64,000 nt of DNA from Sphingobium quisquiliarum P25. Lineage in GTDB: Bacteria > Pseudomonadota > Alphaproteobacteria > Sphingomonadales > Sphingomonadaceae. Within the stretch, counting starts at the first letter, position 1, and each line of letters begins with the position of its first letter. Both the position numbers and the translations under genes were made by a program. The stretch covers positions 1 to 64,000 of the forward strand of contig NZ_ATHO01000167.1 in assembly GCF_000445065.1 (NCBI RefSeq), read 5' to 3'. Below are positions 55,333-63,356 of this stretch, piece by piece. The notes beneath the pieces are model-generated. The model searched no databases, was not told where the DNA came from, and worked only from the letters and a program-made list of their open reading frames with translations.

Positions 55333-56081
55333 TCGATCCGATTGCCGCCGCGATGGGCGGGATAGCCGGGGCGATCGCTGGCAGCTTCCTCGCCACGCTG
55401 ATCCTGCGCTGGCCGCAAGGCAGGAGCGTGATGCGGGGCCGGTCCGCCTGCGACGGGTGCGGGCGGGTGCTGAGCGCCGCCGATCTCGTTCCGATGGTGA
55501 GCGCGCTCATGCAGCGGGGGCGGTGCCGAAGCTGCGGCGTGCGGATCGATCCGCTGCATGGCCGGGTCGAGGCGGGGTGCGCCATCATCGGCGCGCTGGC
55601 GCTTGGCTTCGCGCCGGGGCTGGAGGGTGCGGGATGGGCGCTGCTGGGCTGGCTTCTGCTGGTGCTGGCGGTGCTGGACTGGCGGCATTTCTGGCTGCCC
55701 GACGCGCTGACCCTGCCGCTCGCCTTCATGGGGCTGACGATCGGGCTGTGGGTGACTGCGCCGCCCGTGATCGACCGGGTGATCGGGGCGGCGGCCGGTT
55801 ATCTCTGCCTGCTTGCCCTCGCGCTGCTGTACCGCCTGGCGCGCGGCCGGGAAGGGTTGGGCCTGGGCGATGCCAAGCTGCTGGGCGCGCTGGGCGCATG
55901 GTTCGGCTGGCAGGCGCTGCCCTTCATCCTGCTGATGGCGTCCACGCTGGGGCTGATGGCGGTGCTGGCCAGCATGGCGCGCGGCGGGGCGATCGACCGG
56001 ATGACGCGCATTCCGCTTGGCACCTGCCTGGCGGTTGTGGCGATACCGGGGTGGTGGGTGTCGGGGATGCTAGTTTCATAG
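55329..56081 (+). CDS. gspO: prepilin peptidase / N-methyltransferase
   Basis: A 250-residue polytopic membrane aspartyl protease that removes prepilin leaders and N-methylates the new Phe. Zinc-binding C41-x2-C44 and C66-x2-C69 lie in the cytoplasmic loop, and the catalytic aspartates are in LAVLDWRHFWLPD and GLGLGDAKLLG. The start is GTG 55329, overlapping the gspN stop (GTGA). It must process all the long-leader pseudopilins of this operon. No other PilD is visible in the window. Confidence 0.92.
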   Translation: MIDPIAAAMGGIAGAIAGSFLATLILRWPQGRSVMRGRSACDGCGRVLSAADLVPMVSALMQRGRCRSCGVRIDPLHGRVEAGCAIIGALALGFAPGLEGAGWALLGWLLLVLAVLDWRHFWLPDALTLPLAFMGLTIGLWVTAPPVIDRVIGAAAGYLCLLALALLYRLARGREGLGLGDAKLLGALGAWFGWQALPFILLMASTLGLMAVLASMARGGAIDRMTRIPLGTCLAVVAIPGWWVSGMLVS

Positions 56082-56178
56082 GCATGTCAGCTAACCCGCT
56101 TGCTTTCTGCACGGGCATTTCTATCGTCCCGCGCAATTTGCCGCTCTTTCATCGGAGCGGAAGCGGGAAGGGTGATGA

Positions 56179-57792
56179 ATGGCGGAGACGGCGACGGCAA
56201 TCGGGCGCGGTGATGTAAAGGATTCAGCGGCGCCGTCGAAGCGGGTTGAACAAATTACGGGATGGCAGGCCGCCCTGGCTGCGCTGGCCGTCATGGGAGC
56301 TCTGCTCCTTAACGTCCTCCTCTTTCACCAATATCTGGTCTGGACTCCCGAAGCGGGCGTCGCACTGGCGGTGCTGGCAGGCATCGCGCTGATCTATGGC
56401 GCGCTATATGGGTTTGCCCACCGCCTGATCCGCGCCCTGTTGGAAGGCGTGTTGATCGCCACCGCGCTGAATGTGGCGGATGTTCACGCGCCATGGCCGA
56501 TCGCCGCGGGTGTCGCCGTCGCGGCGTTCGTGGCGCTGGGGCGCAAATCCGTTCTGCCCTTCATCACCGTCGCCGCACTGGTGGCGGCCGGGGCAAGCGT
56601 ATTGGGCATAGGCCAGAGGCGCGAAGCCGCAGTGACCATGATCCACAAACCTGTCGCCGCTGCGAATCCGTCATCTACCCTGCCCGCAATCGTTCACATC
56701 ATCCTGGACGAGCATGCCGGTATCGACGGCATGCCCGAGGATAATCCGCGTACTGCCGCCGTGAAATTGGAACTGGAACGCTTCTATTTGGGCAATGGCT
56801 TCCGCCTTTATACCCGCGCCCATAGCGATTATGCCTATACGCTGAATTCTATTCCCCAGATCCTGAATTTTGGCGAGGCGCAGGAACCGGAGCGCTCCAA
56901 AGCGGAAAAGAAGAAGGTCGAAAAGGTCGCCTATTTCGACGCGCTTGGGCAGCGCGGCTACCGGGTGAAGGTCTATCAATCCGAATATCTTAATCTCTGC
57001 GGCCCGTCGCCGGTTACCGATTGCCTGACTTATCAGTCACAGAATATCGGGCCCGTAGCGACTTCGTCCCTTTCGACCGGCAGCAGGGCGCAGATCATTC
57101 TGCGCAAGCTGGTTTCCCCTACGTTTGAGCGGCTGGGAGCATCGGCCTATAATGGGCTGCGCAGGCTGGGCCTGCCTCTTCCCGTGCGGGACATTACGGA
57201 GCTTCGTATGAATCCCCTCAATGCCGCCCTTGCGTTCGACAGGTTTAACTCAGATTTGGCGGCCGCCGGTCCGGGTGAAGTCTATTTGGGCCATTTCCTT
57301 TTGCCGCATTCGCCATTCGGGCTAACGCCGGACTGCCGTTTGAAAGAAGGCGCGTGGATGCGCCGCCAGTATCCAGGTTCTTTCACCTCGCGAGAAAATG
57401 CGGGCTATGACCAGCTTCTTTGTACCTTGAAGAAGACAGAGGCGGCGTACCGCGCCATCAGCAAGTCACCGGCGGGGCATAATTTCATCATGGTGGTCCA
57501 TGGTGACCACGGGTCTCGCATGACGAACGCCAAGCCCGACGCAGATCAGGCCAAACTAATGACGGACAAGGAGAAGCTTGCAAATTTCTCCGCTCTGTTT
57601 GCGGTTCGTGCTCCAGCCATTCCCGGCGGAAAAGACGCCGCGCCGCTGTCCCTTTCCGCACTGATGAAAGGGCTGGCTCAATCCAGATTCTCCTTGCCGC
57701 CGGAAGGAAAAGCGGATGTTCGAAGCCAAGTTTACCTGGCGGACGATGACTTTATTCCACGGACGAAAATAACTCTGCCTGAGGGGTGGTGA
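56179..57792 (+). CDS. membrane-anchored alkaline-phosphatase-fold transferase
   Basis: 537 residues: about four transmembrane helices (residues 30-150), then an extracytoplasmic alkaline phosphatase/sulfatase-superfamily domain. That domain has an N-terminal metal/nucleophile region IVHIILDEHAGIDGMP and the metal site H441-G-D443-H444-GSR. The layout resembles phosphoglycerol or phosphoethanolamine transferases. The usual catalytic Ser/Thr is not obvious; the corresponding stretch DYAYTLNSIPQIL contains candidates. The coding region is less GC-rich than its neighbours. The substrate is unknown, but the glycerophosphotransferase-like gene downstream suggests a phosphoglycerol-decorated glycan. 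Confidence 0.7.
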   Translation: MAETATAIGRGDVKDSAAPSKRVEQITGWQAALAALAVMGALLLNVLLFHQYLVWTPEAGVALAVLAGIALIYGALYGFAHRLIRALLEGVLIATALNVADVHAPWPIAAGVAVAAFVALGRKSVLPFITVAALVAAGASVLGIGQRREAAVTMIHKPVAAANPSSTLPAIVHIILDEHAGIDGMPEDNPRTAAVKLELERFYLGNGFRLYTRAHSDYAYTLNSIPQILNFGEAQEPERSKAEKKKVEKVAYFDALGQRGYRVKVYQSEYLNLCGPSPVTDCLTYQSQNIGPVATSSLSTGSRAQIILRKLVSPTFERLGASAYNGLRRLGLPLPVRDITELRMNPLNAALAFDRFNSDLAAAGPGEVYLGHFLLPHSPFGLTPDCRLKEGAWMRRQYPGSFTSRENAGYDQLLCTLKKTEAAYRAISKSPAGHNFIMVVHGDHGSRMTNAKPDADQAKLMTDKEKLANFSALFAVRAPAIPGGKDAAPLSLSALMKGLAQSRFSLPPEGKADVRSQVYLADDDFIPRTKITLPEGW

Positions 57793-57878
57793 ATGCGGCG
57801 GTCCGATTCCAATCCATATTGTGGATTGAAAATATTTTCGCTAGTTGTTCACAAAAGTGACATAAGTGGGATTTAACG

Positions 57879-58100
57879 GTGAAAAATTCTTTTGTTCCTT
57901 TCAGCGCCTTTGCGCTGGTGATTGGTTCTCTCAGCACTCCCGCTTTCGCCTATCTGGATGGAGCGACCGGCAGCATGCTGATCCAGGCAGTGATCGGCGG
58001 CGTCGCCGCAGCCGGCATGTTCGGCCGCCATTTCATTTCCAAGGCGAAAAATGCGGTTTCCACAGTGTTCCGCAAGGACGGCACGCGGCGCGATAGCTGA
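57879..58100 (+). CDS. small membrane protein with signal peptide
   Basis: 73 residues: signal peptide to about residue 24 (STPAFA), then YLDGATGSMLIQAVIGGVAAAGMFG, a glycine-rich membrane helix, and a basic tail. Resembles small proteins with a YLDPGTGSM motif often found next to glycan or sulfatase-type genes; function unknown. The start is GTG 57879. The methyltransferase gene begins 2 nt after its stop. Confidence 0.6.
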   Translation: MKNSFVPFSAFALVIGSLSTPAFAYLDGATGSMLIQAVIGGVAAAGMFGRHFISKAKNAVSTVFRKDGTRRDS

Positions 58101-58102
58101 TC

Positions 58103-59503
58103 GTGGCGACAAGGCTGGTCGACGACGCAGGATCTTTCCGGGATCCGGGCGGTCGTATTTTCACGCAGGACGAACGCGTTTTCCGCTCGGTGATGCCTTC
58201 GGCCGCTTTGGCTTACGAGGCGGCGCGGGATTCCGGTTTGCTGCGGCGTCTGGTGGACAAGGACATGCTCGTCGGTTGGGAGGAGCGTGAACCCGCTGCT
58301 CTGATGGGCAGCCATGGCGGCGCGCGATATGTGCTTGAACATCCGCGCATTCCCTTCATCTCCTACCCCTATGAATGGAGCTTTTCGCTGCACAAGCAGG
58401 CAGCGCTCCATCATCTGGATGTGCAGTTGGAGGCGCTCGACGGTGGGTTTGCTCTGTCGGATGCGACGGCATACAATATCCAGTTTCTTGGTAACAGTCC
58501 GGTGTTCATCGATCACGGGTCGTTCATCCCCTACAAGGATGGCGACATCTGGATCGGTCACCGCCAATTCTGCATGCAGTTCCTCAATCCGCTGATCTTC
58601 TGGTCGCGGTTTGGCGTTGCTCCCAATCACTGGTTCCGCGGAAGCTTGGAGGGCATAGCGCCGGAGGATTTGGCGCCGTTGCTGCGCTGGCGTCACAATC
58701 TATCCTGGACGGTAATGGCGCATGTGACGGCGCAAGCGGCGCTTCAAACCCGTTCGCTGCGCAAGGGACAGATTGCGGGCAAGCCGAGCGAACGGCATCT
58801 TCCGCGCGCTGCGCTTAAGGGAATGCTCGAAGGTTTGCGGCGCTATATCGCTGGCCTGAAGCTGAAAGGCGGTGAGACAGTTTGGGGCGATTATGCGCAG
58901 GATAACAGCTACGCCACGTCAGAAGCGGCGGCGAAGCGGGCGTTCGTCAGTGACATGGTCGCAGCCGCCAAGCCTGGGCTGCTGTTCGATCTGGGCTGCA
59001 ACAGCGGCGACTATTCGCTGGCCGCACTGGAAGCAGGCGCAGGTTCGGTGGTTGGCTTCGATTTCGACTATGGCGCGCTGGAACGCGCTTATGCCCGGTT
59101 CAAGGGCACTCGCAGCAACTTCCTGCCGCTCTGGCTCGACGCCGCCAATCCCAGCCCGTCGCAAGGCTGGGCGCAGGCCGAACGAAAAGGTCTGAGCGAA
59201 CGATCGGCCGGGGCGGACGCGCTGGTTGCGCTGGCCTTCATTCACCACATCGCCATCGGCCGCAATGTGCCGCTCGATATGGCGGTGGACTGGATCATGG
59301 GTATGGCCCCGGTGGGGGTCATCGAATTTCCGCCCAAGGCCGATGTCATGGTGCGAAAATTGCTGGCCCAGAGGGAGGACATCTTCCCGGACTATACGGA
59401 AGAAGCTTTCCTCAGTCATGTCGGCGAACGTGGGCGGATCGTAGCGCGCAAGCATCTGTCCGAGGGCGGCAGGCTGCTTGTCTGGTATGACCGGCGGGGC
59501 TGA
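58103..59503 (+). CDS. NoeA-like SAM-dependent methyltransferase with kinase-like N-terminus
   Basis: 466 residues. The C-terminal half is a class I methyltransferase: motif I LLFDLGCNSGDYSLAAL, then VVGFDFDYGALERAY and a motif near ALVALAFIHH. The N-terminal 200 residues contain YPYEWSFSLHKQAALHHLDVQ, LSDATAYNIQFLG and PVFIDHGSFIP, spaced like the catalytic loop and metal site of kinase-fold proteins (D...N then ID). Proteins of this plan have been annotated NoeA-like after a rhizobial host-range gene. The start is GTG 58103. The substrate is probably a cell-surface saccharide, by context only. Confidence 0.65.
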   Translation: MATRLVDDAGSFRDPGGRIFTQDERVFRSVMPSAALAYEAARDSGLLRRLVDKDMLVGWEEREPAALMGSHGGARYVLEHPRIPFISYPYEWSFSLHKQAALHHLDVQLEALDGGFALSDATAYNIQFLGNSPVFIDHGSFIPYKDGDIWIGHRQFCMQFLNPLIFWSRFGVAPNHWFRGSLEGIAPEDLAPLLRWRHNLSWTVMAHVTAQAALQTRSLRKGQIAGKPSERHLPRAALKGMLEGLRRYIAGLKLKGGETVWGDYAQDNSYATSEAAAKRAFVSDMVAAAKPGLLFDLGCNSGDYSLAALEAGAGSVVGFDFDYGALERAYARFKGTRSNFLPLWLDAANPSPSQGWAQAERKGLSERSAGADALVALAFIHHIAIGRNVPLDMAVDWIMGMAPVGVIEFPPKADVMVRKLLAQREDIFPDYTEEAFLSHVGERGRIVARKHLSEGGRLLVWYDRRG

Positions 59504-59554
59504 TTACCAGCGCTGGATTGCGGCAGCCGGTCATTGGAGCTATCGGACGGCGTC

Positions 59555-60760
59555 ATGGGCGCGCCTGACAGGATCAATTCCATCCCCGCAGGAGCGATCG
59601 TCTTCCTGTTCAACCATGACGCGACGCATCAGCTTGCGCATACGGCGGGCATCCTGCGCGCGCTTGCGGGCAAGCGGGCGGCATTTCCGCTGGTCTGCGC
59701 CTTTGGCACGCGAGCGATCGGGCAGGGGGTGCGGGACATTGTCGGCGAAGAGGCGGCGGCGCGGATCATCTGGTTCGACATGGGGCTGCGGCGCGCCGGG
59801 CCGGTCCTGCGGCTGATCAACCGGATCGCGCCGACCGAGCGGCTGGCGCGGCTGAAACAGCATGCCGCCGAACTGCGCAACGCCGCGCTGATTGTCAGCC
59901 CGGAGCGAACATGCCTGCGCCTAAAGCGCGAGTGGAAGGCGGGTGGCCCCCAGATCATCTTCGTTCCCCATGGCGCAGGCGACCGGTCGGTCACCTATCA
60001 CCCGGACATGGCGAATTTCGACGTGATGCTGGTGTCGGGGCAGAAGGTCGCCGACGAGATGCTGGGCCACGGCCTCGCGTCGCCGGAAACGATCGCCATC
60101 ATCGGCTATCCGAAATTCGACCTGATCGATACGAGCGCGCGGCCGTCCTTCTTCGATGATGACCGGCCGGTCTTCCTCTATAATCCCCATTTCGACCCCT
60201 ATCTGTCGAGCTGGTATCGGCACGGGCATGCCATCATCAACTGGTTTGCATTCGGGCCGGGGCGGAATTTCAACCTGATCTTCGCGCCGCACATCATGCT
60301 GTTCCGCAAGAAGCTGCACATTTCGCCTGAATATCGGGTGATGAAGCAGCGGCCTGATCTTGATCCGCGCTGGCAGGGGCTGCCCAATATCCATGTCGAC
60401 GTGGACAGCCAGCGCCTGACCGACATGAGCTATACGCTGGGGAGCGACGCCTATATCGGCGACGTCAGTAGCCAGATCTACGAATTTCTCTGCCGTCCGC
60501 GCCCGGCTTTCTTCATCGATACGCACTGGCGGCAAGGCGGCGGGGCGCTGCCCTATCTGTCGTGGAGCGCGGGAGATGTCGTCCCATCGGCGGACGCGCT
60601 TTTCCCGCTGCTGCCCGGCTTTCGCGAGAGGGGGGAGCATTATCGCGCGCAGCAGCAGAGGATCTTCGACTATACCATGTCGGCGTCGGCGCAATCCTCT
60701 TCGGAGCGGGGCGCGCTGGCGATCCTGTCCTGGATGGAGGAGGGGCGTTTCCCGTCCTGA
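59555..60760 (+). CDS. CDP-glycerol glycerophosphotransferase-like protein
   Basis: 401 residues with a GT-B-like plan. The first half has IFVPHGAGDRSV, and the C-terminal half carries LGSDAYIGDVSSQIYEFLCRPRPAFFID, which corresponds to the (T/S)DYSS-type motif of TagF/TagB glycerophosphotransferases. It may transfer glycerol-phosphate or a related group to a glycan. I use ATG 59555; a TTG at 59534 is possible, and neither has a clear Shine-Dalgarno. It converges with the next gene, with a 6-nt gap. Confidence 0.65.
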   Translation: MGAPDRINSIPAGAIVFLFNHDATHQLAHTAGILRALAGKRAAFPLVCAFGTRAIGQGVRDIVGEEAAARIIWFDMGLRRAGPVLRLINRIAPTERLARLKQHAAELRNAALIVSPERTCLRLKREWKAGGPQIIFVPHGAGDRSVTYHPDMANFDVMLVSGQKVADEMLGHGLASPETIAIIGYPKFDLIDTSARPSFFDDDRPVFLYNPHFDPYLSSWYRHGHAIINWFAFGPGRNFNLIFAPHIMLFRKKLHISPEYRVMKQRPDLDPRWQGLPNIHVDVDSQRLTDMSYTLGSDAYIGDVSSQIYEFLCRPRPAFFIDTHWRQGGGALPYLSWSAGDVVPSADALFPLLPGFRERGEHYRAQQQRIFDYTMSASAQSSSERGALAILSWMEEGRFPS

Positions 60761-60766
60761 TCTTCG

Positions 60767-62419
60767 TCAGCTTTTCAGGCAGGAGGTGAAAATCGCCACC
60801 CATTGCGCGGTTTCGACCACGCGGCAGGACTTTGCCCGCAGCATGGCGAGCCCCTCTAGCGAAGGCGCGATCCGGTGCGGCGGGGGCAGGGCGGCGCCGT
60901 AGCTTTCCGGCAGGACGCCGGTCTGGAGGAAATGCCGGTCGAAGATCAGCAGATCGACGCCGAGCCTGCGCACCTCTGACGCCAAAGCGGGCGCACTCAT
61001 CTGGCCCATCGCGACCGACGCGCGCAGCAGCGCCTGATGCTCGCGATGATAGCGGCGGTGATAGGGGATGTCATGTTCCGGGGTGGCGAGCACCGTCCGC
61101 CCGGTGCGTGCGGGAATGACGGCAAGGTCGTCCTCCACCCCGGCGATGCGGGTGCCGGGCGGCGTGCTGGCGACAAGGGCCAGGAGATCGGGATGAGCCG
61201 GGCGCACCAGCCGCATCTTGGGCGTGGCGAAGGCCGCGATGCCGATCAGCAGGGCAAGGCCGATCGCCCCCGTGCGGAGAATGGGACGCGCGCGGGCGAG
61301 GCGGCCCGTAGCGCGGGTCCAGATGGTGCCGATCAGCAGGCCGAGGGCGAGGCTGCCCATGACCAGCAGCACCGGCTGGCTGTAGCGGGCGGGCAGGTGG
61401 AAGGTGAAGGCGGTGACAGCGGCAAGGGTGTAGCAGATCAGCGACGACAACAGGCTGTAGGGCAGCAGCCGCCAAGCGGCGTCGCGATCGGGGCCGTCCC
61501 CGCCATGGGCGCGCCTTCTGGCGAGCCACAGGCCGATCATCGGCAGCACGCTGAGGATCAGGTTGAGGAGGAGGCGCGGGTCCGTATTGCCCTGACAATT
61601 GACGATCGCAGGCAGGAAGCCGATGCGGGCGGAACAGAGCCAGGCGATGCCTCCGTTGCGCCCGGTGATGCTGCTGCGGCCGTCGAAGCTGGCGAGGCTG
61701 TAGACATGGCGCGCCTCTTCCAGGGTGAGCGTCGGACCCCAGACGGACAGCCCGGCCTTGAAGAACAGCCCGGTTCCGCCCACGACGATCGCGGCGGCCG
61801 TCAGCGTCGCGAGCGAGCGCCACCGCAGCACCAGCGGCCAGCCCAGAAGATGCAGCGCGAAGACGCCGAGGCAGGTGATCGCCGGGGCGGGATAGATGAG
61901 GCTGGACAGGAGCAGGCCAGCGAGAGTCAGGCCATGGCGGCGGCGCGCCATGCCCAGCATCATCATCAGGATGAGGGGTGAGGCGAAGGCGCGCGGCGTG
62001 CCGGAAAAGATCGAGTCATTGTGCAGGATCGCCGCCATGACGCAGAGCGCGGCGATCAGCCTGCGCCCCTGGTCCGGCGTGAAGCACCCGGCCAGCCGCC
62101 ACGCCAGCATGGCGCTGGCGATGATCAGGGGGAAGGCGAGCAGGCTGGCGATCTGCACCGGCCCGATGCCCAGCAGATGAGCGCCGAAGAGGAGCGCGCG
62201 ATAGAGCGGCGGCGCGGCCTGCTGCCAATAATCGGCCAGCAGATCGTGGGGCATGGCGGACGGGTTGCCGATCCGCGCGCCCCAGCTGAGGAACTGGCGC
62301 GCGTCATCGGCCATCGTCCATGGGCCGGAGGCGAAGGCCCCCAGGCCATAGCGCACCAATGTCAGCAGGATAAGGGCGGCGAACAGCGCCCGTCCGGCGT
62401 CAATGCGGCGTGTCGGCAA
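60767..62419 (-). CDS. polytopic membrane protein, possible GT-C-type
   Basis: 550 residues with about 11-12 membrane helices and a C-terminal soluble region (from about residue 430) containing TRIAGVEDDLAVIPARTGRTVLATPEHD. The first extracytoplasmic loop has MADDARQFLSWGARIGNP, an acidic pair in the position of GT-C glycosyltransferase catalytic loops. I do not recognise the exact family. It overlaps the upstream flippase-like gene by 20 nt, which suggests joint expression. Confidence 0.5.
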   Translation of the reverse strand: MPTRRIDAGRALFAALILLTLVRYGLGAFASGPWTMADDARQFLSWGARIGNPSAMPHDLLADYWQQAAPPLYRALLFGAHLLGIGPVQIASLLAFPLIIASAMLAWRLAGCFTPDQGRRLIAALCVMAAILHNDSIFSGTPRAFASPLILMMMLGMARRRHGLTLAGLLLSSLIYPAPAITCLGVFALHLLGWPLVLRWRSLATLTAAAIVVGGTGLFFKAGLSVWGPTLTLEEARHVYSLASFDGRSSITGRNGGIAWLCSARIGFLPAIVNCQGNTDPRLLLNLILSVLPMIGLWLARRRAHGGDGPDRDAAWRLLPYSLLSSLICYTLAAVTAFTFHLPARYSQPVLLVMGSLALGLLIGTIWTRATGRLARARPILRTGAIGLALLIGIAAFATPKMRLVRPAHPDLLALVASTPPGTRIAGVEDDLAVIPARTGRTVLATPEHDIPYHRRYHREHQALLRASVAMGQMSAPALASEVRRLGVDLLIFDRHFLQTGVLPESYGAALPPPHRIAPSLEGLAMLRAKSCRVVETAQWVAIFTSCLKS

Positions 62420-63356
62420 CGGCGGCTCCCTGCTTCCGGCGATGCCAATAGTCGCGCATGAAGGGCGCGCCCGCGATGGCGGGAAGGATGTAGCGGGATG
62501 TCGCGAGCACCCCCACCGCCGCGCCCGCCGCCGGGGAGAGGAAGCCCTGATAGAGCTGAATGATCGCCGCGTCCCTGCTGCCGATGCCCGCCATGGTCAG
62601 CGGCACGAGCCCGGCGAGGATCGACAGGGTTGCAAAGGCCAGATTGTCGATCAGGGGAACATCGGCATGCACCGCCTTGGTGAACAGCCAGAATTGGCAG
62701 AGATGCGCCCCCCACAGGGCGATGGAAAAGAGCATGGTGGCCACGGCCCGCGACCGGCGCGACCAGAACCAGTCTGTCATGACGACCCATTCGTCCATGA
62801 AGCCCGCGAGCTTTGCCGAAATCTTACGGGGAAGGCGGGCGATGATCCAGTCGAGCGGCTTGCGGGCAAGGGCGAAGGGAGCCATCATCAGCGCGAGCAG
62901 GAAGAAGAGGCCGCCGACCGCCAGCGCGAACAGCCATAGCAGCCAGTCCGTCCCGGCCGTCCAGAACAGCGCGAACATGCCCCAAAGCAGCAGCGCCGCC
63001 ATGTCCATCATCTTTTCGAACACGACGAGCGAGACGGCGCGGCCTGCGGGGAAGCCGTATTTCTGCGCCAGCACCCAGCTTTTGGCGATGTCGCCCATCT
63101 TTGACGGCAGGACGGCGTTCAGCGTCGAGGCCGAGAGGATCAGGCGCAAGGACGCGCCGAAGGGAATGGGGGAACGGCTGAGCATCGCGAAGCGGATCGC
63201 CGTCGCGATGGTCAGCGGGATGGCGGCGAGCAGGCTGGCGGCGAGCCACAGGCGGTCGGAATCGCGGAATACCGCCAGCACCCGCGCCGCGTCGACGCTG
63301 CGCCAGATGATGACCAATATGCCAAGGCTGATGGCGATGCTGATCAGCTTGCGCAT
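62400..63356 (-). CDS. LPG synthase TM-domain/AglD-type membrane protein (UPF0104)
   Basis: 318 residues with about eight membrane helices. Motifs are typical of the lysylphosphatidylglycerol synthase transmembrane-domain family: STLNAVLPSKMGDIAKSWVL, SLVVFEKMMDMAALLL, and SILAGLVPLTMAGIGSRDAAIIQLY near the end. The catalytic LPG synthase domain is absent, so a flippase or glycan-related role is more likely. The stop of the following reading frame overlaps its start by one base. Confidence 0.75.
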   Translation of the reverse strand: MRKLISIAISLGILVIIWRSVDAARVLAVFRDSDRLWLAASLLAAIPLTIATAIRFAMLSRSPIPFGASLRLILSASTLNAVLPSKMGDIAKSWVLAQKYGFPAGRAVSLVVFEKMMDMAALLLWGMFALFWTAGTDWLLWLFALAVGGLFFLLALMMAPFALARKPLDWIIARLPRKISAKLAGFMDEWVVMTDWFWSRRSRAVATMLFSIALWGAHLCQFWLFTKAVHADVPLIDNLAFATLSILAGLVPLTMAGIGSRDAAIIQLYQGFLSPAAGAAVGVLATSRYILPAIAGAPFMRDYWHRRKQGAAVADTPH

